From NCBI GenBank assembly GCA_003255025.1, contig QANY01002930.1, positions 496,001 to 560,000 on the forward strand: a DNA stretch of 64,000 nt, given 5' to 3'. Made by a program: the position numbers and the translations under genes. The notes beneath the pieces are model-generated. The model searched no databases, was not told where the DNA came from, and saw only the letters and a program-made list of their open reading frames with translations. Positions 1-11,921 of this stretch are shown in pieces. The stretch's first letter is position 1; every line of letters starts with the position of its first letter. This stretch comes from Datisca glomerata (Eukaryota; Streptophyta; Magnoliopsida; Cucurbitales; Datiscaceae).

Positions 1-765
1 TTAGTAAAGTCTAAGTTGAGCTTTAAGATGGCATGACAGTGATAAGAGATACCAGGAGGAGGGGAAAAGCACGTTGGAGCCAGGGAAGCCTTATCCAAGC
101 TTCATTAACCAACATCTTATCAATATTGTTCATGATATTACTCGGACCATCACTTTTGTTGGTCCAGGTAAACCCACGTCTCCCAGAACATAAGTCTTCA
201 ACCTCAAGGTTATTAGTGCACGCAACAAAATCAGTTGTACCTCCATTTCAACCTTTGGTGCCCCCCACTTGCTCAGAATGGTGTTTAACAACATTAAAGT
301 GCCCTAAAAGGATCCTAGGCTAATCATGGATAATGGTTTTGAAACTGATAAGGGAACTCCAAAGTAGTTTTCTGGATTTGGGGTTATTAGAGCATATATG
401 AGAGTAACAAAAAAAGGTTGGTTATCCAACACAGTAACTTTGTAAGAGATGGATTGGTCAGTCATACTATGTATATCTACAGTTAAAATGATAGGGTTCC
501 AGGAAAGCTAGATCCTACCATTATTAGCAAACACATAGTTGGCAACACAAGGCCATCTGCCAAAGAGAAATCTGCTCAAACTAGTGAATTTTCTCTCTTT
601 TATCCTAGTTTCTAGAGTAGCACAAAAACTCACATTAAACTTTCTATTGAGATTTTGTACCTCAGTATTCTTCAGAGGATTATTGAGACCTCTGATATTC
701 CAAGCTGCAAAACTGGTTTTGAGGCTAAGAGAAAGGATTTAACCTGGAGCTTCTCCTGGAATCTA
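1..765 (-). pseudogene. LINE ORF2 apurinic-type endonuclease domain, broken and cut by the window edge
   Basis: Minus-strand translation gives AAWNIRGLNNPLKNTEVQNL near 700-650, followed by CATLETRIK; this is the N-terminal motif of plant LINE endonucleases (WNxRGLNxP, xLETR). Close to the window start another frame reads FTWTNKSDG and then PPGISDH, matching the C-terminal SDH motif of the same fold. The domain is therefore nearly complete in length but frameshifted. This enzyme nicks target DNA for target-primed reverse transcription. The expected RT domain does not follow within the window on this strand; it appears instead on the plus strand from 2517. Confidence 0.75.
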
Positions 766-879
766 CCTTGTTGATGTTCTTGAGCTTAGCATTCCTACCC
801 ATTTTCTTAGAATGTTTACTGGGATTTTGGGCCAGATGAGGACTAAGCTCATCTAGAGACTCCACATCACTATATATGC

Positions 880-2480
880 TTGAGGGTCCATGGCCTCATC
901 CTCTACATTATCTACCTGAGGGTTCATGGCCTCATCCTTACCCACCAATGTACAAAGGCATTCTGGATAACAGTTTGAGTGATTGGCGAGGAAGGGGTAG
1001 TAACAGTAATCATAGGATCCAAGTTAGCATAGTTAAGAGTACCCACAGCTGCATGAGTTTCTCACAAGGATCCATTGCTGTTTAGGGGCATGTTTGATAA
1101 GAGGTTTAGGAACAGGCTTCTGGTGGGACTTAGTTTGGATGGACTGAGAAGAACAATCATGCCCAAACACTTAGCATTTGGGACACCTTCTAGGGAGACC
1201 TTGATATTCACCCTTTGACCCTAATGGATCTTTTGTCACATAAAATAACCTGGACTAATTCAATTATATCAGCATGCATATCTACTTCCACACACACTCT
1301 CATATAGGACACTCTAGTGAAATTATCAGTCATAGTGTTAGCAAACAAATGGGTACGAACAGCCCTAGCTATTCTACTCAGGCCTTCACCATTCCAGAGC
1401 TCTAAAGGCACTTCCCAAAATTTAATCCTTACTAGAATAGATTACATGGCTTCTTTAGTGAGCTGTATGTTCTCATGCCAGACCTTAATCATCACAGGTC
1501 TAATAATAAGATGTCAAGGTCCCTCATCTAGGATTGATTCTCTTTTCTTAATAGAGGAAAACTTAAAGAAACAAAACCTATAATCAATGGACAGGACATG
1601 TTTACGCCGTATGTTGCCCCGTAGCAAACGAGTAACATGATTAACTATAGAAAAATAGGGGTCTTCTGTCTATAAAATAATCAACAATTCTAGACTCCAG
1701 GTTTATTTACCTTTCTCAATAATGTCAGCTGAGACATTCATTTGGGCAGCTTTGCATTTACACATAGGTTAAACAAAGAAGAATGATATCTTGGTGGGTT
1801 TCCTCTTTTTGACCTTCTCAGCCCAAGAAAACTTAGAAGGACTAGCTTCATGCTCATTCCCTTGGCTCGTGCCATTATCTACTTGGTTGTTAGCAGTCTA
1901 AAATTACAGCAATAGGTTGTTCCTAGGGTTTCTATTCACAGGAGCACTATTCACTGATTTGAGGAGGCTAGATATATCCTATTACGATTACGACTAGTCG
2001 AGGGTTGGTGGATACCAATGTGCGTAGTGATACTTTTGTCCAAAGAAGGAACATTCGTACCTTTTGAGGGGATATGAGTCATTTTACCCAAAAGGCTACT
2101 TTTGTCCATTTCTTCAAGGCTGACCTCACCCTTGTCAACCTATACATTTCCATCACTTTCACACATGTCAGCCCATTTTTCACTCCATAGTCGAGTAGCC
2201 TCCTGGAACATCAAGTCCCTACTTCCGAGCATATTATGAATAGTGCAATCTGGTTGGTCTTTCAACATGGATTCAAGATAATCTTTTCAAATAGCCAAGA
2301 TAATCTTTTCAAATACATTCACATCATTCATGCTCATAGATAAGTCTTCTAAACCAATATGTAGGAATTCTTCATCAACTATGAAGTTACCAGTTTTATC
2401 ATCTTATCCCTTATCTAGGGCCAAACGATCTGAGGTACCACCCTACCATTCATCACCTCTAAAAAAACCATCACCCTTAG
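880..2480 (-). pseudogene. LINE ORF1 (DUF4283 plus zinc knuckle), broken
   Basis: The minus strand at about 1411-1208 encodes a clean stretch containing VPLELWNGEGLSRIA-like sequence and VEVDMHADI, typical of the DUF4283 domain in plant LINE ORF1 proteins. Just downstream (about 1185-1145) is a CPKC-x-VFGHDC zinc knuckle with one stop codon in it. Further upstream (about 2440-2330) an acidic stretch containing DEEFLHIGLEDLSMS resembles the ORF1 N-terminal region. The protein would bind element RNA in a ribonucleoprotein. Several stops between 1600 and 2300 make it non-functional. Confidence 0.7.
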
Positions 2481-2515
2481 CAAGGTCACCCTTTAAACTA
2501 AGGAACTGTTATTCT

Positions 2516-4680
2516 AGAGTTTTTCATCAACAATGCCCCTTTAAATTTGATTAACCATACTGCTATTTTCCTAGTGCCTAAAGTTGATCAACCTCAATTT
2601 GTGAATGACTCCAGGACAATCTCCTAACATGATTCCTAAGAGTATCTCTAAGATTCTTGTCGATTGGTTGAAATGTGTCATTCCTTCTATTATTAGCCAC
2701 AACCAAAATATTTTTGTCCCTGGTAGAAGGATAACTGATAACATATTTCTCTCTCAAGAGCTTATCAGAAGTTACCATAGGAGCAATAACAGTGAGAAAT
2801 GTGCCCTAAAAGTTGACCTTATAAAGGTTTATGACTGTGTTTATTGACAGTTTGTTGCTCATGCTATGGTGTTCATTAGGATCCTTGCCCCTTTCTACAG
2901 TTGGATTATGGATTCTATCTAATCTAACTCTTTCTCTGTCAACATTAATGGTGAGATGTGAGGGTACTTTAAAGGTTCTAGAGAGTTGAGGCAAGGGAAT
3001 CCCATTTCCCCTTACATCTTTATCATTGTCATGGAGGCTCTCACTGGTATGCTCTAACATGCTACCATTTTCCCTAGTTTCTAGTTCCATTGAAGGTGTA
3101 AAAAGCTCAGAATTGTCAACCTTTATTTTTCTAATGACCTCCTTATTTTCTCCAACTATAAGGTTGGGTCTCTTAGGCTTATTATAGAATGCTTGGAGCT
3201 CTTTTACCTTATGTCAGGATGAAACTTAATCCTGCCAAGAGTCAAGTTTTCTTCTCTAGTGTCCCCGGGCATCTCAAGCTTCAATATCTTGATCTTCTCA
3301 ATTTCTAGAATGGTTAGTTGCCTGTGAGGTATCTTGGTATACCCTTGGTGTCTACAAAGCTTCATAAGAGTGACGTGTAAAGTTGGTTGATAGGATTACC
3401 TGCAGAATTAAAGCTTGGGAGGCTAAGCACCTATCATTTACTGGTATGATACAACTATTCAGTCTGTGCTTATGGATATTCAGGGTTCTGGTTGTGCTCT
3501 TTATTCTGCCTAAGAGAGTCCTGAGAGACATTTAGTCTATCATCAGTAAATATCTCTGGTCAGGAAACTCTATGAGGCATACTTGTTATAAAGTTGCTTG
3601 GTTGGATGTCTGCCAGCCTAAAGAATGTGGTGGCTCGGGGCTTAAAGAGCCGGTCTCTTGGAATTCAGCAGATACTGCGAAACAAATCTAGTACCTCATC
3701 ACCAACCCTACTGGTTCCCTTTGGAGCAAATGGTGTAACACCCATCTTATTAAGCATGGCACTATTTTCACCATTAGTATGCCTAAAGACTCCTGGGTGT
3801 GGAGGAAGCTTCTTAAGACCAGGAATTGGTTCACTGACTATTGTTATGCTAGGATTGGTGATGGCATGCAAACCTCCATTTGGGGAGACCCTTGGTACAA
3901 GCTTGGTGTGCTTCTGAATAGATTTGAGAGGTGTTTAACCCTTGAAACTGGTTGGACTATGGACACCAAGGTTAGTATGGTTATTAGGGATGACAATTGG
4001 CACTGGCCTACTATAAACTCTTCTACTCTGATCTCTATTAAATAAGCTCCGCCAGTATGCATCCTCCTTATAGGTGGATTTGGGGCTCTGCCCCTGATGG
4101 TAGGCTCTCTTCCTCTTCTGCCTACTGTGTTCTTAGGTTAATGCTCTTAAGGTGATTTGGGGAGGTTTTGTTTGATATTCTTGTAATATCCCTAAGCACA
4201 GTTTCATTAGAGGCTTGCTTGCAGGAATAAGCTATCTACTAAGGACAAGCTTGTTAATAGGGGTATCACTGTTGATCCTGATCGACTGCATCCTTTATTG
4301 TAATTATGTTGAGAGCGAAGATCACTTATTTTTTTTATTCCTTTTCTAGTTATATTTGCAAATTTGTGCAGCACTTGTACCTATGATCAAATGCTTGAGT
4401 GGTTAGTTACCAATACTAGGGAAAAGGACTTTAGGACCCTTATTATTAAGCTTGCTTTTATCTCCTTTATTTATAATATTTGGGATGAGAGGAATGCTAT
4501 GGCTTTTGAAGGGAAAACTATGGATATGACTAGTATTGTTAAGGTCATTGTCAACTCTTTTAGAGATAGACCATGGAACCTAAATTCACTCCATGACGCT
4601 CTCATAAATAGGAACCTTATTTCTAGTTGGAGCCCCCCCCCCCCCAAAATTTAAAACATAATAATAATAAAAGTCATTAG
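2516..4680 (+). mobile_element. LINE (L1-type), reverse transcriptase to 3' end
   Basis: Plus-strand LINE segment beginning at the conserved RT entry region and ending after the C-terminal zf-RVT-like region, followed by a C-tract, an A-rich stretch and several TAA repeats at about 4631-4672, taken as the 3' end. It starts abruptly at the head-to-head junction with the minus-strand LINE part. No target-site duplication could be assigned because the other end lies outside the window. Confidence 0.75.
2517..4654 (+). pseudogene. LINE ORF2 reverse transcriptase and C-terminal domain, broken
   Basis: Motifs appear in order: NHTAIFLVPKVDQ near 2553; NQNIFVPGRRITDN at 2701-2740; CALKVDLIKVYD at 2800-2835; LRQGNPISPYIF near 2990; and YFSNDLLIFSNY near 3130, where the catalytic F/Y-x-D-D box is degraded (first aspartate replaced by asparagine). 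Downstream, WRKLLKTRNWF and RIGDGMQTSIWGDPW (about 3790-3895) belong to the LINE C-terminal region before the zf-RVT domain, and the final reading frame (4364-4654) contains FISFIYNIWDERNAMAF. Several stops and frameshifts separate these parts, so no active enzyme is made. Confidence 0.8.
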
Positions 4681-5790
4681 GCATTGAGAATCTTTTTTAA
4701 GCTCTGTTACCCATTTTAAGCTTCGTTACCCATTTTACTTTGATTGGAAGCTAAAGTTCAATTAAATGTTTCACATCCTACACATACAATAAGAAAATAT
4801 GTAATATAAGATCATGAAAATATGAATGTATTAGATATGAGAAAACTATTTTCTATTAAAATATTATTAGATCTATATTATGAGTTATCTAAAATCGATA
4901 ATATATCGAATGAAAATATTTCTGTAAAAAAATAATTCATGAAATAAACTCACCAGTAACAATTATATTCTAATAGATCTCACGTAAAGAAAGCGTGAAT
5001 AAATTTATATGAAAAAGAAGAGTACAATTTATGGATTATAAGAATCTAGATAATGATAAAAAAAATTTAACCATAAAAGTATTAAAACTTTTCCGATCAT
5101 AAAACAAATCAAAACATAAATAAAAAAAACTATACTTAAGAATTGATCCTAAGCCTTGCTTGAAACTCTAGCCTAACTTATAACTCATCTCACAAGTTCT
5201 AAAAAAAATATGAGAGGAATTGCAAGTCTCTAAAAATGATGAAGAGAAGTTAATTCAAAGATGATCTAAGTTGTTAGCCAAACTCTCTTTTCATGGGAAA
5301 GAAGAGAGCTCTCGAGTTTCCTAATTTCTTCACCTAAAATTAATTTCCTAAAACTCCTTTTTACTCTTCTCTAAATTAGCCAAGATTATTCCACTTGAAA
5401 GTAAGTAAAAAAAGAAAATAGGAAACAAAGAAAAATAGAAACAAGAGAAAATAGGAAACAAAGAAAAATAGGAAAGATGGTAGTTATTGGGAACAATGAG
5501 GTATTAGGAAATAGTTGGACAATTGGGGCTGCTTCTTGCTTGTAGAAGGAAGTGGGTTGCTTGCAGTTCACAGCTGCGCTTGTGTAGGAATTGGGCTTCT
5601 TGCTACAAGGCTTGACTAAGTTGGACTAACACTTGCATTGAATGGGTCAATTACACCAACTCAGCTTGAGCTAAGAAGAGAGCTCACGTTGAAGAGCAAT
5701 TTGGTAGAGGAAGCTTCATGCTCGGCTGCTCGGAGAGCCTGCAAAACACTAAAAGTTAATTAATTCCTAAAAATAATATATCTGAAATAA
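4681..5790. other. AT-rich spacer with a short local duplication
   Basis: No coding region was recognised. At about 5408-5475 a motif around aaaataggaaacaaagaaaa is repeated imperfectly. The rest is ordinary AT-rich intergenic DNA. Confidence 0.5.
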
Positions 5791-6402
5791 TCATATCATA
5801 CTATATATAAAAGAATGCATATTGAGAAAAATATTTTTAGTCAAGATTATTCTCATTGTTTCTTAAAATCACCAACTTATCCTTCAATTCAAAATTAAAT
5901 GTCACCATAAAGTAATGAAGCTATGTAATGTAATAATTAATTCATTATTTAAGTTATACACTTAATGATTATTTATAATAGTTATTGTGATTTGTGTTCT
6001 ATACTTTTACTAACCACCATGATTATCAAAATACTCACAATATTTGAGAAAATGATTTAATGATTAATCAATAAGTTAAATGAATTTTATATTTATAGAA
6101 GCATTAAAAATGATTTATTATCTTAAATTTTAACATTGTAAAATTAAATAAATAATATGACTTAATTTTCATTCAAATATCTCACAAAACATCATCTATC
6201 TTTTTAATTTTGACTCTTTTGCTTTCTATTTTCATTTAATAGAATGTGATAAAAATTAATACCTATGTTAACCTCATTATTTTATTTTTTGATTGACATG
6301 ACAATAAAAATATTTATATTAATAAAGATAAGAAAGTTGATATATGTTAATAGTATTTATAAAACTATATATCTATGTGCAACGCACGTGTCGAAAAACT
6401 AA
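5791..6402 (+). mobile_element. Non-autonomous Helitron, 612 bp
   Basis: The left end begins with TC at 5791 (TCATATCATACTATATATAA) directly after an A. The right end is CTAA at 6399-6402 directly before a T, with a short hairpin GTGC-AAC-GCAC at 6377-6387 and the motif gcacgtgtcgaaaaactaa. These are the expected Helitron hallmarks: 5'-TC, a subterminal hairpin, a 3'-CTRR end, and insertion between A and T without duplication. The inside is AT-rich and holds no RepHel gene. Confidence 0.7.
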
Positions 6403-6937
6403 TAATGAAAAAATGTCACATTCAAACTTCGAATATTCACACATGCTCATAATAAATCATCATTTAAAACATATCTTTAACCACTTATCAATTTATGAGA
6501 TTTATATTTCAATCTTTATTCTTAGAACACATTGATCAAAACATGATTTTTTTCCTAAAGATTTGCCATAACATATCTTATCCATGCATAAAAATCAATA
6601 TAAATTTTTTGTTGCTTCTTAATATCGATAATAGGGTCTGAAAAAACAATAAGTTTGAAATAAAATGAACGAATCAAGATATGTTGTATTGGTCATATCA
6701 TTATTAGCAACTCAAATATTTTCAACAAAAAAACCAATCTTATTATGAATAGTGAAACAATAAAAGTATATAAATAGAAGGGAATAAAGAAAGAGAAAAA
6801 AAGAATAGAATTAAACCCTGACATTCTCCAAACTTAAAAAAAACATTATTAATCAGTAAAATTAAAATCTCAACATTCTCATTAAAAACCCTAACATTTT
6901 CTAAAACACAAACCGTAATTCTAAGAACTAGTAAAAA
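6403..6937. other. AT-rich spacer
   Basis: No gene, RNA or clear element end was recognised. Minus-strand open frames here are low-complexity and rich in F, L and I. Confidence 0.4.
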
Positions 6938-7140
6938 ATGATACGACGGGGCAATGTTTACTCTTATCCATTTCTGTACAAAAAAAATGATATGAGTGTG
7001 CACGGACGGTTCCAGACGAGATTTGTGGTTTCTTTTTCCCTTCCCGAACAGAACGGGATAAGAATTTTCTTTTCTCCCCCGTCCTGCTGGACGGTCCGTC
7101 TCATGGTTCGGTATGAGACGAACCATCAGCACAAGAAAAA
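6938..7140. other. GC-richer structured block of unknown origin
   Basis: This ~200-bp block contrasts with AT-rich flanks. It contains the hairpin GTCTCAT-(8)-ATGAGAC near 7098-7119 and the string gtgtgcacggacggttc near 6995-7011, which loosely resembles the 3' side of a group II intron domain V. It could be a fragment of organellar DNA in the nucleus, but this was not identified with certainty. Short ORFs on both strands look incidental. Confidence 0.3.
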
Positions 7141-7689
7141 TCCTAAATCAGAAAAATCCAAAAACCATCCCCAAACCAGAAAACCTCCCAGATAAAATGC
7201 CTAATCATAAACATGCTAAGTAATCCTAAACCAAAAGATCGAAAACTAAGAATGGAAGGAAAACAAAACAAACCCAAAAATCACAAATCCTAAATCTTCT
7301 TGAGAGCACTGACGTACTTAGGGTGAAAATGAGGAAATGTTGGAGGTTGCAGAACAAGTTAGCGAAGCTAATCTGGAAGACTCCTTGGACAGGACGACTC
7401 TTCATCTTCTCACTCTACGTCAGCGAATGTTGTTGATCGCTCTTTGACTGTCTATCCAACGAGATTAGATCTTCCCGCTAGTCTTGTGGCGGCGCCGGAT
7501 GATGCTTCATCTTCTTCCCTGAACCATCACTTTCTCTCTCTCTCATTTTTACAAAGATAATTTGCCTGTTCTGGTAGACTATTAATTATTTTTACGAGTA
7601 ACAGTTGTTTAAGCATATTACTGTGAAGCATGATGAGATTTTTTTCAGAGACTTTTCTCGTATAATAGTTGTTCTTTCTTTTAGAACAA
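7141..7689. other. Spacer before the MULE
   Basis: Repeated CCTAAA/CCAAAA-like words at 7140-7310 are followed by a more GC-rich stretch (7310-7525) with a short plus-strand frame starting near 7330 (ENEEMLEVAEQVSEANLEDS). No family was recognised; it could be a captured gene fragment. Confidence 0.3.
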
Positions 7690-7775
7690 GGGCTAATTAC
7701 TGTACACCCAACTTTGGTCACTGTATTAAAATGCTCTCTCACGTTTAAAATCGTTTCAAATATTCTCTAATTTAT
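7690..7775 (+). repeat. MULE left terminal inverted repeat
   Basis: Matches the reverse complement of 11838-11921 over about 80 bp with many substitutions; shared blocks include TAATTA, CTTTGG and TTTAAAAT. Confidence 0.6.
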
Positions 7776-8974
7776 CATTTTTTTATCAATACACTCTCTC
7801 ATTATTTCCGTTAAAAATATAAAAAAAAGTCAACACACACGTAAGTCACGAACGTGTCTTTATGGATAATGGGGTAATTTTACAACCATCGTCATGTATA
7901 AGCCATCAAGGGCCACACATCTACCTACCCATTTTACCCTATCAAAGACCCTTCGAAACTCCATCTACCATTTTCTCATATTTGGAACCCTATCTACTAC
8001 CGTTTTCTCAATTTCGAAGCCCCCCATCTACCATTTTCTCAGTTTCGAAGCCACACATCTACCATCGTCTTCTCAGTTTCATATCCTCAGTTTAATCGTA
8101 TTCTTCGATGGTGTGAACAAGAGGAGGTGGGAGAATTTGTGGTCGAGGACGAGGCAAAGGCCGTGGACAAGGCAGTGGACAACACAGTGAAGATATGAAA
8201 ACTCGAAGACAAACCACTGAATGTGAGTTTTTTTTCTCTACTTATATACTCGAAGAGTTTAGAAAACAACAAATTTTAAAAATTATTTTTTACAAAAACA
8301 TTAGGGACCACCATTTTTATACTATTTTCCTAAGAGTGTCTCTAATTTTTAACTAATTTATGTGGGGATGTGTAGTCTAGTTTAGGCTTTGCATGGTGGT
8401 ATAGGCTTTTGCTAATTTGCAATCTTATTTTAGGGTTTCAAATATGTACAACCTGGTTTTAGGGTTTCGAATTGTGATATGTGATTGTTGATGGTTTTAA
8501 CACCTAACAGTATTGCGAGTTTTATGTATAATGGTTCATCACAATAGTTTTACTTCACAACATTTATTTCATCTTTTCCTCCCAAACTGAATTGTAACTT
8601 TAAGCTAAAAATAGTAGATAAATAAGTGATGTCTATGACATGTTCAAAGGATTCTATTTGCCATTAACACATGAGCACCAGAAGCTTTTGATGATCTAGA
8701 GTCACTAACATGAATAAAAGAATTTGGTGACACCATTTAGAGAATCTGTATGACTTTATAATTGTTTCTATTAGTTTCTAATATGTACAATGTTTGTAGA
8801 TAGGATATTCATATGCCTTTGTACCAATTCTTGTTTGGAATTGGGAATCTGTATGCCTTTGTACCAATGTTTGCAGATAACAAATTTACTTAATTATTGA
8901 CTGTTATGTCAACTATTTATACAAAAAATCAGACCGCATATTATCTTGCATACTGAGATTGCATTCTCATGTTG

Positions 8975-10905
8975 TCTGTAGTGTATTCAAGTGATTCTGA
9001 TGATCCTGATTTTGTTGAGGTTGAGTTAAATGATGATCAAATAACTGATGATGAGTTGTTTGAGTCAATGGTTGAACTAGAAGTGAGACACAATTTTACT
9101 CTACTAATTTTAATGTGTTAAAACTGAGGAGGACAACTCAGATGAACTAAAAGTTTAGACAGTGAGTCAGATGGAGATGGTGTAAGGTGTAGGAAACCTA
9201 GAAATCCTGAGTTCTTCCCTAAAATAGATATGAGAGATGTTCAATTCAAATGGGGTATGTTTTTTGGATCTGCAACTGAGTTTAGGCAAGTTGTGAGGGA
9301 ATGCTCTATTAAGAGTGGTAGAGTTCTCAGATTTGTGAAGAATGATAGGGATAAGATTAGGGTTGCATGTTCAGATGGGTGTCCTTGGTTTATGTATGTG
9401 TATTTACAAAGGGATGAGAGAACATTTCAAATTAAATCGTTCAATGATGTTCATAGTTGCAGTAGGACATTTAGGAATGGGTTTGCCTATTCAAGCTGGA
9501 TGTCACAATAATATATGGGGCTGTTGAGAAATGCACCTCACACGAGTATCAGTTCCATACATAATGCTATACGTCATGATCATGTGGTGTTGGTATCAAG
9601 GATGCAAGTTTGGAGAGAGAGAAAAGACTACACTTATGATTCAATGATCATATGATGACCAATTTAGCCAACTCTGAGATTATATTGAGGAGTTAAAAAG
9701 GGTTAATGAGGGTAGTTTAGTTTTTATGAAAATTGAGGCTGGTAGAGGTGGTAGACCTAAGTTTCAAAGGATGTATATTTATTTAGAAGCTGTAAAAAGG
9801 GGTTTAAAAGGGGTTATAGGCTAGTGATTGGTCTGGATGAGTGTCACATCAAATGACCTCATCCAGGACAATTATTGACTGTAGTGGGAACAGATGATAA
9901 TAACTCATTGTTCCCAATTGCTTATGTTGTAGTGGAGGTTGAAAGATGAGAAAACTGGGAGTGGTTTTTGATTGCTTTGATTGATGAAGTTAGAATTATA
10001 AACAGTTATGTATGGACATTTATAAGTGATAAACAAAATGGGTTGAAGCGTGCACTGAAAAACTTAGTACCTAATTCAGAACATATAAGTTATGTATGTC
10101 AATTTTAAGGAGGATTTCAAAGGTCTAGCACTGTAAACAAGATTGTGGAGCTGTGCTAGGAGTACAACAGTAGTTCGGTTCTTGTTTGAAATAGAGAAGC
10201 TTAAGGAAGAATATTTAGGGGCTTATGAATGGTTGTCTGCAAAACCTCGTGCTTCATGGACTAGGTCTCACTTTCAGACATTTCTCAAGTGCGATATGCT
10301 GTCAAACAACATTTGTGAGTCATCTAATGCTGCAATTTTGGAAGCTAAGGATAGACCTATCATGATTATGCTTGAAAAAATTAGGTTATATGATGGTCTG
10401 AATGGAAAAGAAAAGAGAGAGTGTTTCTAAGTGGAGTTGTAATGTGTCTCTGAAAGCATGTGTAATAATTGAGAAGAATAAAATAAATAGTGCATTATGC
10501 CTACCCTTATGGGTAGAAGGATTGAGATTTGAAGTGATTCATGCTACTAGGCCAGTTAGTGTAGTGAACTTGGAGGCAAAGAATTGTGCTTATAGATATG
10601 AGATCTCACTAGCATTTCATGCTTTCGTGATATAGCTGTCATAACTACAAACTGGATTATCCTCTTACATATGTGAATAGTTGTTATACGAAAGAGGCCT
10701 AAATCTACTAGACCACCACTAATTCCTCTTACGTACCACAAACAGCCTGCGAGACCAAAACAATTGAGGACTACGGAGGCCGGTGAACCTCTTAGACCCG
10801 CTGCAGTGCATAACAGTACATCCAAGGCTGGTGTAGTAATGAAATGCAAACAATGTGGTGAATTGGGCTATTTTCTTAACAGTGAATCATGTTTTAAAAT
10901 GTTTG
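8975..10905 (+). pseudogene. MURA-type MULE transposase, broken
   Basis: Domains in order. An acidic N-terminal part lies near 8980-9080. A WRKY-GCM1/FAR1-like zinc-binding domain follows at about 9230-9511 (MFFGSATEFRQVVRECSIKS, DGCPWFMY, HSCSRTF). The MULE transposase core lies at about 9730-10130, with the first catalytic aspartate in a LDxCHIK-like site and an FPIAYVVVEVE match in shifted frames. A downstream helical region is at 10143-10430 (CDMLSNNICESSNAAILEAK). A weak SWIM-like stretch is at 10560-10630. The C-terminal zinc knuckle is CKQCGELGYFLNSESC, with the histidine of the CCHC pattern replaced. Multiple stops and frameshifts exclude activity. Confidence 0.8.
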
Positions 10906-11837
10906 ACTATTACTCTCTCCTCTCTCTCTCAAGGATCAAAATTTGTAAATGAAAATTAAACCTTAACTTGTCATTGATCAAAATACATTATAATTGAAGT
11001 ACACAAACATCATCAACAATAAAATCTAAATCAAAATAAGCTTAACAAACATCATCAACAACATAACCTAAACCAAAATGAGCTTAACTACAATACGAAT
11101 ACCCTAAAAACTTGAAATAAACAAACATCAACAACAAGCATATGCACATCATCAACTTCTTAATTTTAGATCATAATATTTTGTTTTCGTGCTCAAGTCG
11201 GGTCATTCATCTTAATACATTCTCTATTGTTATGCAAAGAAAAAATCAACAAAATTAACAACCAATTATTAATGAGAAAATTGTTATAAATTTAACAACA
11301 AAATTACATGTTACAGAACAGAAAGTTGAGTTAAAAAAATTTCAACACAAAATTGTTAAAGAATGTTGTTACAGAATATCAAGGTTAAAAAGTTTGAACA
11401 TGAAATTGAAAAATTTCCCATCCAAACTTACCCATTTTTTTTAACATGCATAAAACCTTCTTCCCGGGCTCAAATTAGGCCAAGAGGTCTTCAGATCTGA
11501 AAGAATACCATAGTAGCATATTTGGAAAAAAAGAAAAAAAAAGTGAAAAATAAGAAGAAATGGAGAAAGGGAAATATGAAGGAAGAAACACTGGGTTTTA
11601 TGATGTGGTGTGGAGAAGAGGGGGAAATATAAGAAGAAATGGCGCCATTTCTTATCAGCAAAAGGAGTTAGTGGGGAGAATTTGGATGGATGACACGTGG
11701 AAGGGGTTATTGATTTACTTATTTGCCCATTATAATGGCTTCTGTGTAACGGAAGTTATGAAAGGTGACATGCACGTATAATGACTTTCGTAACAGAAGT
11801 CATGAAATGGTGTATTGCTGAAATAAAATTAAAAGTG

Positions 11838-11921
11838 AAGGGGTTTTATGAAATATTTTAAATGTCAGGGAGCTATTTGGTACAACCGCCCAAAGGTCGG
11901 GGTTTTTTACTATAATTAATC
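11838..11921 (-). repeat. MULE right terminal inverted repeat
   Basis: Reverse complement pairs with 7690-7775. The outermost part is the least conserved, so the exact last base is uncertain by a few positions. Confidence 0.6.

Larger units (their letters stand above)
1..2515 (-). mobile_element. LINE (L1-type), ORF1 and endonuclease part, decayed
   Basis: Read on the minus strand, the order is ORF1 N-terminal region, DUF4283-like domain, CCHC-like zinc knuckle, then the start of ORF2 with its endonuclease, as in plant L1-type LINEs. The element runs off the left edge inside the endonuclease. Stop codons and frameshifts interrupt both ORFs. The 5'-most sequence lies near 2515, where it meets a plus-strand LINE reverse-transcriptase segment. 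What is seen: conserved protein fragments in several minus frames. What is inferred: a single L1-type parent. Confidence 0.8.
7690..11921 (+). mobile_element. MULE (Mutator-like element), ~4.2 kb
   Basis: Two diverged terminal inverted repeats frame a MURA-type transposase. The left end reads ggctaattactgtacaccca from 7691; the right end, reverse complemented from 11921, reads gattaattatagtaaaaaac. Both continue with an ACTTTGG/ACCTTTGG motif and a GCTC-CT-AC/T-TTTAAAAT block. The transposase lies between on the plus strand. No clean 9-bp target duplication was found. Confidence 0.7.

Noticed and set aside
33..323. Plus-strand 96-codon frame at the window start
   Set aside because: Complement of the minus-strand LINE endonuclease.
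6743..7195. Overlapping 129-codon minus and 85-codon plus frames
   Set aside because: Neither shows protein-like conservation; they cover a low-complexity stretch and the GC-rich block.
10556..10849. Minus-strand 97-codon frame
   Set aside because: Shadow of the MULE transposase C-terminal part on the plus strand.
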